NCBI RefSeq assembly: GCF_027270315.1
Contig: NZ_CP114413.1
Span: forward strand, 8,246,001-8,310,000
DNA from: Streptomyces cinnabarinus
Lineage (GTDB): Bacteria > Actinomycetota > Actinomycetes > Streptomycetales > Streptomycetaceae
DNA length: 64,000 nucleotides
Direction of reading: 5' to 3'
Below, piece by piece: positions 1-8,386 of the stretch. Every line of letters begins with the position of its first letter. Position 1 is the first letter of the stretch. The notes beneath the pieces are model-generated. The model did not search any database and was not told the DNA's origin. It was given only the letters and a program-made list of their open reading frames with translations. The position numbers and the translations under genes were made by a program.

Positions 1-1
1 C

Positions 2-1066
2 GTGATCGCACCCGGCAAGGACGAACCGGTACGGGTGGAGACGATCGTCGTCCCCGATCCGGGGCCGGGCGAGGCCGTCGTACGCGTCCAGGCCTGCGGT
101 GTCTGCCACACCGATCTGCACTACAAGCAGGGCGGGATCTCCGACGAGTTCCCCTTCCTGCTGGGCCATGAGGCCGCGGGCGTCGTCGAGTCGGTCGGCG
201 ACGGCGTCACCGATGTCGCGCCCGGCGACTTCGTCGTCCTCAACTGGCGTGCGGTGTGCGGGCGTTGCCGGGCCTGTCTGCGCGGGCGCCCCTGGTACTG
301 CTTCGACACCCACAATGCCACGCAGCGGATGACCCTCACCGACGGCACCGAACTCTCCCCGGCCCTCGGCATCGGCGCCTTCGCGGAGAAGACGCTGGTC
401 GCGGCCGGACAGTGCACCAAGGTCGACCCGGCAGTCTCCCCGCAGGTCGCGGGTCTGCTGGGCTGCGGGGTGATGGCCGGGATCGGCGCCGCCATCAACA
501 CCGGGCAGGTGGGCCGCGGCGACACGGTCGCGGTCATCGGCTGCGGGGGCGTCGGCGACGCCGCCGTCGCCGGGGCGAGCCTGGCGGGCGCCGCGAAGAT
601 CATCGCCGTCGACATCGACGACCGCAAGCTCGACAAGGCCCGCACCATGGGCGCCACGCACACCGTGAACTCCCGGCAGGCCGACCCGGTCGAGACGATC
701 CGCGAACTCACCGGCGGCTTCGGCGCCGACGTCGTCATTGAGGCGGTGGGCCGCCCCGAGACGTACCAGCAGGCCTTCTACGCCCGCGACCTGGCCGGCA
801 CCGTCGTCCTGGTCGGTGTCCCCACCCCCGAGATGAAGCTCGAACTGCCCCTGCTGGACGTCTTCGGCCGCGGTGGCGCCCTGAAGTCCTCCTGGTACGG
901 CGACTGTCTGCCCTCCCGGGACTTCCCGATGCTGATCGACCTTCATCTGCAAGGCCGCCTGGATCTGGAGGCGTTCGTGACGGAGACCATCGAACTCACC
1001 GACGTGGAGAAGGCCTTCGAGCGGATGCACCAGGGTGACGTCCTGCGCTCGGTGGTGGTGCTGTGA
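2..1066 (+). CDS. mscR: S-(hydroxymethyl)mycothiol dehydrogenase, 5' end missing
   Basis: Zinc- and NAD-dependent medium-chain dehydrogenase that oxidises the mycothiol-formaldehyde adduct, the actinobacterial route of formaldehyde (and nitrosothiol) detoxification. The visible 354 residues show the catalytic zinc motif CGVCHTD, the following GHEAAG segment, the structural zinc cysteines in CGRCRACLRGRPWYC, and the Rossmann motif GCGGVG. The reading frame is open at the left edge and family members are a few residues longer, so the true start lies upstream. Its stop overlaps the ATG of the MBL-fold gene by one base, a pairing typical of this detoxification operon. Assignment to the mycothiol rather than glutathione form rests on overall similarity and on actinobacterial context. 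Confidence 0.9.
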   Translation: MIAPGKDEPVRVETIVVPDPGPGEAVVRVQACGVCHTDLHYKQGGISDEFPFLLGHEAAGVVESVGDGVTDVAPGDFVVLNWRAVCGRCRACLRGRPWYCFDTHNATQRMTLTDGTELSPALGIGAFAEKTLVAAGQCTKVDPAVSPQVAGLLGCGVMAGIGAAINTGQVGRGDTVAVIGCGGVGDAAVAGASLAGAAKIIAVDIDDRKLDKARTMGATHTVNSRQADPVETIRELTGGFGADVVIEAVGRPETYQQAFYARDLAGTVVLVGVPTPEMKLELPLLDVFGRGGALKSSWYGDCLPSRDFPMLIDLHLQGRLDLEAFVTETIELTDVEKAFERMHQGDVLRSVVVL

Positions 1067-1695
1067 TGGCCGCCCGCATCGAACGCCTGGTCACCTCGGG
1101 GCAGTTCAGCCTCGACGGCGGCACCTGGGACGTCGACAACAACGTCTGGCTCGTCGGCGATGACCACGAGGTCGTCGTCATCGACGCCGCCCATGACGCG
1201 GACGCCATCGCCGAGGCCGTCGGCGACCGCAGGCTGACCGCCATCGTGTGCACCCATGCCCACAACGACCACATCGACGCCGCCCCGGCCCTCGCCGACC
1301 GCACCGGCGCCACCATCTGGCTGCACCCCGACGACCTGCCGCTGTGGAAGCAGACCCACCCCGACCGCGACCCCGACGCCCACCTCCTCGACGGCCAGGT
1401 CATCGAGGCCGCCGGCGCCGACCTCCGCGTCCTGCACACCCCCGGGCACGCGCCCGGCGCGGTCTGCCTGTACGACCCCGGACTCGGCGCCGTCTTCACC
1501 GGCGACACCCTCTTCAAGGGCGGCCCCGGCGCCACCGGCCGCTCCTTCTCCCACTTCCCGACGATCATCGACTCGATCCGCGACCGCCTGCTCGCGCTCC
1601 CGCCCGAGACGAAGGTCCTGACGGGCCACGGCGACGACACGACCATCGGCGCCGAGGCCCCGCATCTGGAGGAGTGGATCGCCCGGGGCCACTGA
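1066..1695 (+). CDS. MBL-fold metallo-hydrolase, partner of the mycothiol dehydrogenase
   Basis: A 209-residue glyoxalase II-like hydrolase of the metallo-beta-lactamase fold. The metal ligands are visible in order: HAHNDH (HxHxDH), the second histidine in HTPGHAPG, the bridging aspartate in TGDTLF and the last histidine in TGHGDDT. The ATG overlaps the preceding TGA by one base, so translation is probably coupled; an in-frame GTG lies one codon upstream. Being directly downstream of the dehydrogenase, it probably hydrolyses the S-formylmycothiol product or a related thioester. That substrate is inferred from position and not visible in the sequence. Confidence 0.85.
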   Translation: MAARIERLVTSGQFSLDGGTWDVDNNVWLVGDDHEVVVIDAAHDADAIAEAVGDRRLTAIVCTHAHNDHIDAAPALADRTGATIWLHPDDLPLWKQTHPDRDPDAHLLDGQVIEAAGADLRVLHTPGHAPGAVCLYDPGLGAVFTGDTLFKGGPGATGRSFSHFPTIIDSIRDRLLALPPETKVLTGHGDDTTIGAEAPHLEEWIARGH

Positions 1696-1709
1696 CGGGG
1701 CCGTCCGAT

Positions 1710-3806
1710 TCAGCGCTCCCCATACAGCGCCCACCAGGAGTCGAACCAGCCCAGGGTCTCCTCCAGGCGGTCTTCGGGCTGTACGAGGAGCGGCTCCGGG
1801 GGTTCGCCGGGGAGGTGGACGTACGACGTGAGGACGGTCCGGTTGTTGAGTACGTAGAGCTCCGTCGGGGGCTGGTCGGCAGCTGTTCTCACGTCGAACG
1901 TCACCTCGCTGTGCGGGCGCAGAATCTCCATGAGGCGCCGACGCGGATCGTCTGCTCCGCCGCCGCCCATCAGGAGCAGCCGCACCCGGACCGGTACGGG
2001 CCGGGCCAGGCCCTCGCGGACCCGCTCGAACTGCGGCCGCAGCGCTGCCACCAGTGTGCTGACATCGGCGACGACCGCGGCGATGGTGACCTCGGGGTCC
2101 TCGAACGCACGGTGAACGGCCTCGCCCAGTCCGGAATCCTGGACGCCGTCCGGCGCGAGAGGTGAAGTACGGGCGAACGCGAGTGCCTCGGGATCGATCT
2201 CCTGGGTACCGGCCCCGGTGGAGGAGTGCCGGATCGCCGGGAAGTCGCCGGGGCCGCGGTGCTCGTCCAGGTAGGCGGCGACCTCCTCGCGGACCAGCTC
2301 CCGCACCGCGGTGATCTCCCGGCGGAGCCGGCCGCCGAGGAGCGCGTCGCGGACTCCTGGGAGAAAGCGGAACTCCAGGTAGGTCGGGTCCGCGCGGTCG
2401 TACGTCTCCCAGGGCTGGAGGAGTCCGCCCAGGGCCACTTCGGCGAGATGCCCGTGGTCCGACTGGGGGAGCATGGCCCGGCGCACCAGGTTCATCACGG
2501 GCAGGGTGAGGGGTACGGCCGCCAGGAATCCGGCCAGTTCGCGGGCGCCGGGGGAGGCGCTCTCCTCGAACCAGCGGACTGCTCGCAGCGCGGCCCGTTC
2601 CGCCGCGATGTCGTCCGGCGCGCTGTCGGCGGCCGGACCGAGCGGCTCGCTGGGGGATTCGCTCGCGGACCAGTCGGCGTCGAGCGGGAGGCAGGGCAGT
2701 CGGTGCGGGCGCCCGCTGCCGGAGACCAGTGAGGCGAGCGCGGACAGGGCGGCGGGGGAGGCGTCGACCATCGGAACCGCGGCCCTCGGGACCGGCTGCT
2801 CGTACGGTGAAATGCCAAGACTCCAGGAGACATTGGGCGCGGCGGGTCCGGTCGCGCGCACCAGGCAGCGGACCGGCCGCACACCACCGCGCTCCCACAG
2901 CCGCTCCGGCAGCACGTTCAGCAGCGCCACCGCGCTGTGCGCACACCACCGGCCGACGGTCGCCCGCAGGGCGGGCCGGTGCCACATCTCGGAGACCGTG
3001 TCACTGACGAGCAGGATCAGGCTGTGCCGACGGCCCGTGACGAGCTCCGAGGGGCTGCGGGACGGTCCGCCGAGCGTGGGGGACACGGTGACGCCCTCGC
3101 CCGGGGAGGCGCGCAGGAACCACACCCGCACTGTGCGGAAGAGACCGGTCTGCGTGAGCAGCGTGCGCAGTTCCGAGATCAGGTCGTGCCACAGCAGCAT
3201 CGAGCGGTGGGTGTCCACGACCAGGGTCAGATCGAGCCAGGGGTCACGGGCCGGGCGCATCACCGGCATCAGCGTGTGATGGGCGATGCCGGCTTCCGCG
3301 GTCGCCTCCTCGTCCAGTTCCATGCGGTGGTCGGGCAGACGGCGGCGGCCCAGGGGGCGCAGGGCGCGCAGGACGGCGAGGGGATCGTCGAGCGAGGCGG
3401 CGCGGCTGACGCGTACTGGTGTGCCGCGTCGGCCGCTCCGCTGCTGTGGCGGGCGTGGCTCTGCGGAGCGCGCCGCGTGCGGCTGCTTGGCGGTGAAGAG
3501 TGAGCCGCTCGTGCCTGGGGTCGGGCGGGTTGGGCGGGTCGGCGGAGGTGGCAGCGGAGAGGGCGTCGTGGGCGGCGGGGTGGGCCCCGGTTCGCGGTTA
3601 CGGTCCGGCCGATCCGTCCCGGTGCCGGTCTCCGTCCCGGTCTCGGTCCCTGTCCCGGTTTCGGTCCCCGTCCCCGTCCCGGCGGTCATGATGCTGGCCA
3701 GCCACAGGATGTCGGCGAGTTCCTCGGGCCCCGCCTCGGCTCCCGCGTCCGCGATGATCCGGCGCAGTCTGTCGATCACGGCGTCACCGATCCACCGGTG
3801 CGGCAC
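1710..3806 (-). CDS. SAV_2336-family protein (VWA-like), partner of the caspase
   Basis: 698 residues. The N-terminus (MPHRWIGDAVIDRLRRII) and the core around residues 190-330 (DLTLVVDTHRSMLLWHDLI, then LILLVSDTVSEMW) match the SAV_2336 N-terminal-domain family of actinomycete conflict loci, which has a von Willebrand A-like core. Residues about 43-65 are a TG/TE repeat followed by a proline-rich linker. The last 150 residues form a separate domain ending in FDSWWALYGER. The gene overlaps the end of the caspase gene by 23 bases and is surely cotranscribed with it. Family assignment is from recognition. The function, probably recognition or scaffolding for the caspase, is inference. Confidence 0.7.
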   Translation of the reverse strand: MPHRWIGDAVIDRLRRIIADAGAEAGPEELADILWLASIMTAGTGTGTETGTGTETGTETGTGTDRPDRNREPGPTPPPTTPSPLPPPPTRPTRPTPGTSGSLFTAKQPHAARSAEPRPPQQRSGRRGTPVRVSRAASLDDPLAVLRALRPLGRRRLPDHRMELDEEATAEAGIAHHTLMPVMRPARDPWLDLTLVVDTHRSMLLWHDLISELRTLLTQTGLFRTVRVWFLRASPGEGVTVSPTLGGPSRSPSELVTGRRHSLILLVSDTVSEMWHRPALRATVGRWCAHSAVALLNVLPERLWERGGVRPVRCLVRATGPAAPNVSWSLGISPYEQPVPRAAVPMVDASPAALSALASLVSGSGRPHRLPCLPLDADWSASESPSEPLGPAADSAPDDIAAERAALRAVRWFEESASPGARELAGFLAAVPLTLPVMNLVRRAMLPQSDHGHLAEVALGGLLQPWETYDRADPTYLEFRFLPGVRDALLGGRLRREITAVRELVREEVAAYLDEHRGPGDFPAIRHSSTGAGTQEIDPEALAFARTSPLAPDGVQDSGLGEAVHRAFEDPEVTIAAVVADVSTLVAALRPQFERVREGLARPVPVRVRLLLMGGGGADDPRRRLMEILRPHSEVTFDVRTAADQPPTELYVLNNRTVLTSYVHLPGEPPEPLLVQPEDRLEETLGWFDSWWALYGER
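3616..3684. repeat. Low-complexity hexamer-like repeat inside the SAV_2336-family gene
   Basis: Imperfect tandem copies of a GGTCTC/GGTCCC-type unit encode the TG/TE repeat near residue 50 of the protein. It looks like a slippage-prone, possibly length-variable linker between the N-terminal helix and the proline-rich region. Confidence 0.6.
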
Positions 3807-5832
3807 TGTTCCCCTCCTCGGCGCTGTCCGGGGTGGACTTCAGCTGCCGGGGTTCGGGTCTTCGGTTCGGGTCGTCCCAGAGGAGGGCCAAGGGGTGGCT
3901 CCAGGTCCGGTCCGACTGCGGAGCGCCACCGGCCGCGATGCGCAGTCTGCGTACCGTGCTTGGGAGATTCCGCAGGTCAATCCGGTCGCCGGACGCTGCC
4001 AGCGCGGCGGCCATGTCACCCGCGGCACCCTCCGGCGGTCCGCCCCGGCGCCACACGGCGACAGGGACGCCGGAGGTGTGCACGGCCTTCAACACGTCGC
4101 TCAGCCGGGCGGGATCGACAGGAGCCAGGACACAGACGGGAAAGTCCGTGACCTGAAGAAGCCCGGCGAGATTGCCCGGCACCTCTTGCTCGGAGAGGAG
4201 CCAGACCGGCAGCGCGGCGTCCACCTCGGGCGCCCCCCACCCTCCTCGGCCCTGGCCCTCGAAAGACCGCCATTTCGCCCGCCACTTCTGCCGCGCCACG
4301 CCCCTCCGCTCGTCGGGACAGCGCACCACCACCTCGAAGAGGACGCCCATGAGTTCGCTGCTGTCCTCCGGACCGGCGGGCACCGCCCAGTTCTCGAACT
4401 CCTCGTCGATCAGCTCGCGGGGGATGTGGAACTCGACGCGCTCGATGTCCGGTTCGCCGCCCTCCGGGTCGGCGTCGGCGTACTGCTCGACGAGGGCCGC
4501 GATCCGCTCGCTCACCTCGCCGCGCGCGGCCGACAGGAGGAGGGAGGTCCCGGACTCCCACTCCGAGGTGAAGCCGCCCCGGTAGCGCCAGATGCGCACC
4601 AGGTATCCGGTGCCCGCCACGGGAGCCCTGGCGAGGTGAACGTGGAGGGCGGCAGGCTCCTTCGGCCGCTCCGGCGCGGGAGGTACCGGCAGTGCGCCGA
4701 GCCGGAGCCGGGTTTCCTCCACCCAGAGGTCCAGCCGCGCACCCCATTGCCGGTCCTGGGCATGGGCGGCCAGATAGCGCACGAAGAGCAGGGCGAGCGG
4801 TGAACCGGGCCGTCCCTGGCGGTCGTCGAGGTCACGGACGATCTCCGTGAGACCGCCTTCGGGCAGGGACCCGGCCAGCGGAGCGGCACATCGGCAGGCC
4901 TCGAACGCCCAGCGGTAGGCGTCGTGGGCGCAGGACGGTAGCCGCTGTTCCTGTGCCAGGGCGGCGAGTTGGTTCCAGGCCGTTTGATCGAGCCGCGGGG
5001 CCCCGTCCTCGGTCGCCGGTTCGGTGAAGGCCGCCGAGTCGTTCCACCCGCGACGGATCTCGAAGGCCGGAGTCTGCCGGGACTGTCCGTTCCGGCGCAG
5101 TTCCTCGAAGTCGGACTGGATATCCACGGCGATGTCCGTCAGACGGCCGATGCTCTCCGCAACGCTCAGACCCGCAAGTCTGTCCAACAGCGTCCGCGTG
5201 AACAGCCCCGACTGCCGGGCCGCCCGGTTCCGGGCCACCTCACCCGGCCGGGCGGCGTAGAGGACGAACTGCTCGCGCCCGGTGATCCTGGCTCCTTCGC
5301 GGTAACTGGTCTCCTCGAACTGCAGGTTCGGGGCCAGCCGCTGGTCCACGCGGCAGGCGTCGATGAGGGCGACCTGGCTCCGGAAGCGCCGCCTGCTCAC
5401 CGAGTCGGACCTCCAACGGCGCAGGGCCGAGCCCAGGTTGAGGTTGCTGATGCTGGAGGCGTCGGCGTCGGCGTAGGGCAGGAGCGGATCTCCGATGCCG
5501 TTCACGAAGCCATGACCGGCCCAGTAGATCCACAGCACGTCGCCGTCGCACGACGGGAGTTCGCTCAGGAGGGCCCGCTTGATGTTCGCCTCGGTCGCCG
5601 GCCGGTGCTCCGGAAGACCGTCCGTGCACGGGAGGTCGGCGCCTGCCAGTGGGGAGAGGAACAGCCGCAGGTTGGCGGGCGGCACCTGTCCTGAGCCGGT
5701 GAGCCAGCGCGCGAAGCCGACGGCGTCATGTGCGGCGCCGGGCAGTCGCCAGTCCGGGCCGACCTCGTAGGACTCCACCCCGACCACCAGGGCGTACGTT
5801 CGCTCGGCGAGCGAGTCGGCCTGGTGGCTCAC
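3784..5832 (-). CDS. Caspase-family peptidase fused to a VMAP-C domain
   Basis: 682 residues from the GTG at 5832, chosen because the conserved sequence begins just after it (ERTYALVVGVESYE) and GAGAGGGA lies just upstream; the open frame extends further but would run into the GntR gene. Residues 10-250 are a peptidase C14 domain with catalytic His107 in YWAGHGFVNG and Cys160 in ALIDACRVD. The C-terminal 300 residues resemble the VMAP-C domain of ternary conflict systems (VEFHIPRELIDEEFENW, then FPVCVLAPVDPARLSD). Such proteins are thought to be proteolytic effectors switched on by a partner that senses invasion. The partner here would be the overlapping downstream SAV_2336 gene; no MoxR-type ATPase is present. 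Confidence 0.8.
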   Translation of the reverse strand: MSHQADSLAERTYALVVGVESYEVGPDWRLPGAAHDAVGFARWLTGSGQVPPANLRLFLSPLAGADLPCTDGLPEHRPATEANIKRALLSELPSCDGDVLWIYWAGHGFVNGIGDPLLPYADADASSISNLNLGSALRRWRSDSVSRRRFRSQVALIDACRVDQRLAPNLQFEETSYREGARITGREQFVLYAARPGEVARNRAARQSGLFTRTLLDRLAGLSVAESIGRLTDIAVDIQSDFEELRRNGQSRQTPAFEIRRGWNDSAAFTEPATEDGAPRLDQTAWNQLAALAQEQRLPSCAHDAYRWAFEACRCAAPLAGSLPEGGLTEIVRDLDDRQGRPGSPLALLFVRYLAAHAQDRQWGARLDLWVEETRLRLGALPVPPAPERPKEPAALHVHLARAPVAGTGYLVRIWRYRGGFTSEWESGTSLLLSAARGEVSERIAALVEQYADADPEGGEPDIERVEFHIPRELIDEEFENWAVPAGPEDSSELMGVLFEVVVRCPDERRGVARQKWRAKWRSFEGQGRGGWGAPEVDAALPVWLLSEQEVPGNLAGLLQVTDFPVCVLAPVDPARLSDVLKAVHTSGVPVAVWRRGGPPEGAAGDMAAALAASGDRIDLRNLPSTVRRLRIAAGGAPQSDRTWSHPLALLWDDPNRRPEPRQLKSTPDSAEEGNSAAPVDR

Positions 5833-5930
5833 CCGCAATCCCTCTCGCCCCCTTGGCCCTTCGTGTCGCAGGCTACGACGATAGCGCGGCGCGGTCGGCC
5901 GGAGTTCGCTCTTCGTGCGACCCAACGCGC

Positions 5931-6794
5931 CTACGAGGGATCGGCGTTGGACCACATGTGCTCGTACCACCGCTGGGCTCGGGCCACGACGGCGACGCTG
6001 TGGGGGTCGGGATGCTCCCCGTCGCCGGTCGCGGAGTGGTGGTGGAGCGTGGCGCCCAGGCCGAGCACGTCGTGGACCTGGAGCTGCTCGCCGGTGTCGA
6101 GCAACACAGGGCGCTCGATGACTTGGTAGAAGCCAGTGATGACTTCGGAGCCGTTGACCAGATAGAGCTTCTGCATCGGAACGACAGGGATCTCTCTGCA
6201 CTCGAAGCTGACGTTCTGGACCATCCTCTCCGTGTGCAGCTCGTGGAGGGTGTGCTTGATCGAGGCGGTATGCAGTTCCTTGATCCTGCGGAGCCGGTCC
6301 AGTGGTCGCGGGTCAGGGGTGCCGCCCACCGGCGTGAGCAGTCTGAACTGCTCGTCGATCCGGGGCAGCAGCATGCGCACGCTGATCGATTCTGGCTGGA
6401 TGTGCCCCTCTCGCACTCGCTCGGCGTTGAGGCGTAGGTGCGGGTCGAGTGACTCTCCCGTCAGGGCGAACACGTCGAGGGTGACGACGTACTGCTCGAA
6501 GGCTGTACTGAGGCGAGAGGCGAGCCTCATGGGGCGTTGACGCGTACCCGCGGACTGTTCATGGGCAACCAGTGGTCTGACGACGCGGGTGCCACTGCCT
6601 TGACGCGCCTCGATGTACCCCAGGTCAGCCAGCTCTCTGAGCGCACGTTGCACCGTGTCGCGCGACACCTCGAATTCCCGGGCGAGGTCGCGTTGGGTCG
6701 GCAGCCGGTCACCGACGGTCAGAGTGCCATCGGCCATCCGGCTCAACAACGTCTCCACGATGCGGTTCTTCTCCACGGCCACAGCTCCCAGCAT
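5931..6794 (-). CDS. GntR-family transcriptional regulator
   Basis: 287 residues from the ATG at 6794. The N-terminal winged helix is clear (GDRLPTQRDLAREFEVSRDT, then GYIEARQGSGTRVV). The C-terminal part (residues about 110-280) is not a recognisable FadR or UTRA ligand domain; it holds IPVVPMQKLYLVNGSEVITG and ends YEHMWSNADPS. In-frame GTG codons at 6782 and 6776 are alternative starts, and the one at 6776 has GGGAG eight bases upstream, so the first six residues are uncertain. It is divergent from an SDR gene across 87 bases containing repeated TGTCCGG/CCGGACA elements, its likely operator, and is transcribed towards the caspase operon. Confidence 0.85.
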   Translation of the reverse strand: MLGAVAVEKNRIVETLLSRMADGTLTVGDRLPTQRDLAREFEVSRDTVQRALRELADLGYIEARQGSGTRVVRPLVAHEQSAGTRQRPMRLASRLSTAFEQYVVTLDVFALTGESLDPHLRLNAERVREGHIQPESISVRMLLPRIDEQFRLLTPVGGTPDPRPLDRLRRIKELHTASIKHTLHELHTERMVQNVSFECREIPVVPMQKLYLVNGSEVITGFYQVIERPVLLDTGEQLQVHDVLGLGATLHHHSATGDGEHPDPHSVAVVARAQRWYEHMWSNADPS

Positions 6795-6824
6795 TCCCCA
6801 CCGGGGTGAAAAGGCGACAGAGGA

Positions 6825-6882
6825 TGTCCGGCTTACCGGGAATCGTGGATACCGGACAAGCCGTCACACGGAAGGCCGGACA
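6825..6882. promoter_or_regulatory. Possible GntR operator cluster between the regulator and the SDR gene
   Basis: TGTCCGG at 6825-6831 forms an inverted pair with CCGGACA at 6852-6858, and a further direct CCGGACA sits at 6876-6882, overlapping the SDR start codon. Three copies of a 7-base element in a short divergent intergenic region suggest an operator for the adjacent GntR protein. The assignment is inferred from position alone. Confidence 0.4.
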
Positions 6883-7796
6883 TGTCACAGCCACTGAAGG
6901 ACAAGATCGCCCTCGTCGCCGGAGCGAGCCGGGGAGCGGGACGCGGGATCGCCGTGGAGCTCGGAGCGGCCGGGGCCACCGTCTACGTCACCGGACGCAC
7001 CACCCGCGAGCGGCGCTCCGAGTACGACCGCCCGGAGACCATCGAGGACACCGCGGACCTGGTCACCGAGGCGGGCGGCCACGGTGTCGCCGTACCCACC
7101 GACCACCTCGAACCGCCGCAGGTCAAGGACCTGGTGGACCGGATCGCGGCGGAACAGGGCCGCCTGGACGTCCTCGTCAACGACGTCTGGGGCGGTGAGA
7201 AGCTCTTCGGCTGGGACACCCCGGTGTGGGAGCACGACCTCGACAAGGGGCTGCGGCTGCTCCGGCTCGCCGTCGAGACGCACGCGATCACCAGCCACCA
7301 CGCCCTGCCGCTGCTGCTGCGCAACCCCGGCGGCCTGGTCGTGGAGATGACCGACGGCACCGCCGACTACAACCGCGAGCACTACCGCAACTCCTTCTTC
7401 TACGACCTCGCCAAGGCGTCCGTGCTGCGCATGGCCTTCTCCCTCGGCCATGAGCTCGGACCGCGCGGCGCCACCGCCCTCGCGCTCACCCCGGGCTGGC
7501 TGCGCTCGGAGATGATGCTCGACGCGTTCGGGGTGCGCGAGGACAACTGGCGCGACGCCCTCGCCACCGTCCCGCACTTCGCGATCTCGGAGACCCCGCG
7601 CTACGTCGGCCGCGCCGTCGCCGCCCTCGCCGCCGACCCCGACGTCGCCCGCTTCAACGGCGCCTCCCTCTCCAGCGGCGGCCTGGCCCAGGAGTACGGC
7701 TTCACCGACCTGGACGGCAGCCGCCCCGACGCCTGGCGCTACCTGGTCGAGGTCCAGGACGCGGGCAAACCTGCGGATACAGCCGGTTACCGCTGA
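6882..7796 (+). CDS. SDR-family NAD(P)-dependent oxidoreductase
   Basis: 304-residue short-chain dehydrogenase. Visible motifs are the cofactor-binding GASRGAGRG near the N-terminus, VNDVWGG in place of the usual NNAG, and the catalytic YxxxK in FFYDLAKAS. The NDVWGG variant and the longer C-terminus (ending about 50 residues past the usual core) mark a distinct SDR branch; the substrate cannot be read from the sequence. The start has GGAAGG upstream. It is divergent from the GntR regulator, which probably controls it. The 3' end overlaps the convergent small membrane protein gene by 10 bases. Confidence 0.85.
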   Translation: MSQPLKDKIALVAGASRGAGRGIAVELGAAGATVYVTGRTTRERRSEYDRPETIEDTADLVTEAGGHGVAVPTDHLEPPQVKDLVDRIAAEQGRLDVLVNDVWGGEKLFGWDTPVWEHDLDKGLRLLRLAVETHAITSHHALPLLLRNPGGLVVEMTDGTADYNREHYRNSFFYDLAKASVLRMAFSLGHELGPRGATALALTPGWLRSEMMLDAFGVREDNWRDALATVPHFAISETPRYVGRAVAALAADPDVARFNGASLSSGGLAQEYGFTDLDGSRPDAWRYLVEVQDAGKPADTAGYR

Positions 7797-8335
7797 TCAG
7801 GCACCGGTTCCGTCACCGGCAGCCGCCACCGCGCCGAGTGGCCCGGCGGCAGACCCAGGTCCTCCCGTACGGCCGTGTAGTAGCCCTCACGCCCGGCGCG
7901 CTGCCGCACCAGCAGTGCCTGCCAGGCCTCCGGATCCCGCCCGCCCTCGCGCACGTACCGCTCCATCTCCATCACCGTCACGACCCAGGCCCGCGCCCGG
8001 TCGACCACGTCGACGCTGCCCAGCATGAGCAGCGCCTCGCCCGAGGGGTCCCGGCCGGCGTTCGCCTCGGCGAGCAGCGGCCTGGCCTCTTCCAGGGGGA
8101 GCGGGTCCGGGTGGGTGCCGCAGCCCAGCTCGGCGGCTATCCGGTAGGTCACCGTGACGGTCTTCTTCACCGACCGCGCGTAGTCGGAGTACACCGCGAG
8201 CCGCCGCTCCTCCCACCGCGCTGCCTCCTCCCGCCGGAAGCGGGCCTGATCGCTGCGGACGAGCGCCAGATACGAGCCGAGCGCGCCGACCACGACGCCC
8301 AGCAGGGTGGGGAGTTGCTGGAGGAACAGATCCAT
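7787..8335 (-). CDS. Membrane-anchored protein of unknown function
   Basis: 182 residues with one hydrophobic segment near the N-terminus (LPTLLGVVVGALGSYLALV) followed by a charged, arginine- and glutamate-rich helical region (RFRREEAARWEERRLAVYSD). The topology suggests an N-terminal membrane anchor with the helical domain in the cytoplasm. I do not recognise a named family, although proteins of this plan are common in Streptomyces. It is divergent from the next SDR gene over 51 bases. Confidence 0.65.
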   Translation of the reverse strand: MDLFLQQLPTLLGVVVGALGSYLALVRSDQARFRREEAARWEERRLAVYSDYARSVKKTVTVTYRIAAELGCGTHPDPLPLEEARPLLAEANAGRDPSGEALLMLGSVDVVDRARAWVVTVMEMERYVREGGRDPEAWQALLVRQRAGREGYYTAVREDLGLPPGHSARWRLPVTEPVPDQR

Positions 8336-8350
8336 GACGGCACGGTATCT

Positions 8351-8367
8351 GCCGAGTTGATCTCGGC
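8351..8367. promoter_or_regulatory. Short inverted repeat in a divergent promoter region
   Basis: GCCGAG, five bases, CTCGGC: a perfect 6-bp inverted repeat in the 51-base gap between the divergent membrane-protein and SDR genes. It could be an operator; nothing else supports it. Confidence 0.25.
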
Positions 8368-8386
8368 GGCGCTACCGTGCTGGACC

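Noticed and set aside
943..2985. 680-codon open frame on the minus strand
   Set aside because: It covers the MBL-fold gene in antisense and part of the SAV_2336-family gene in another frame; composition is low-complexity arginine/proline/glycine, with no domain.
3286..4803. 505-codon open frame on the plus strand
   Set aside because: Antisense to the caspase and SAV_2336-type genes, which have clear domains; GC bias makes long antisense frames common here.
5833..6201. N-terminal extension of the caspase frame
   Set aside because: It overlaps the GntR gene on the same strand in another frame, has arginine/proline-rich sequence without homology, and a good start with a ribosome-binding site exists at 5832.
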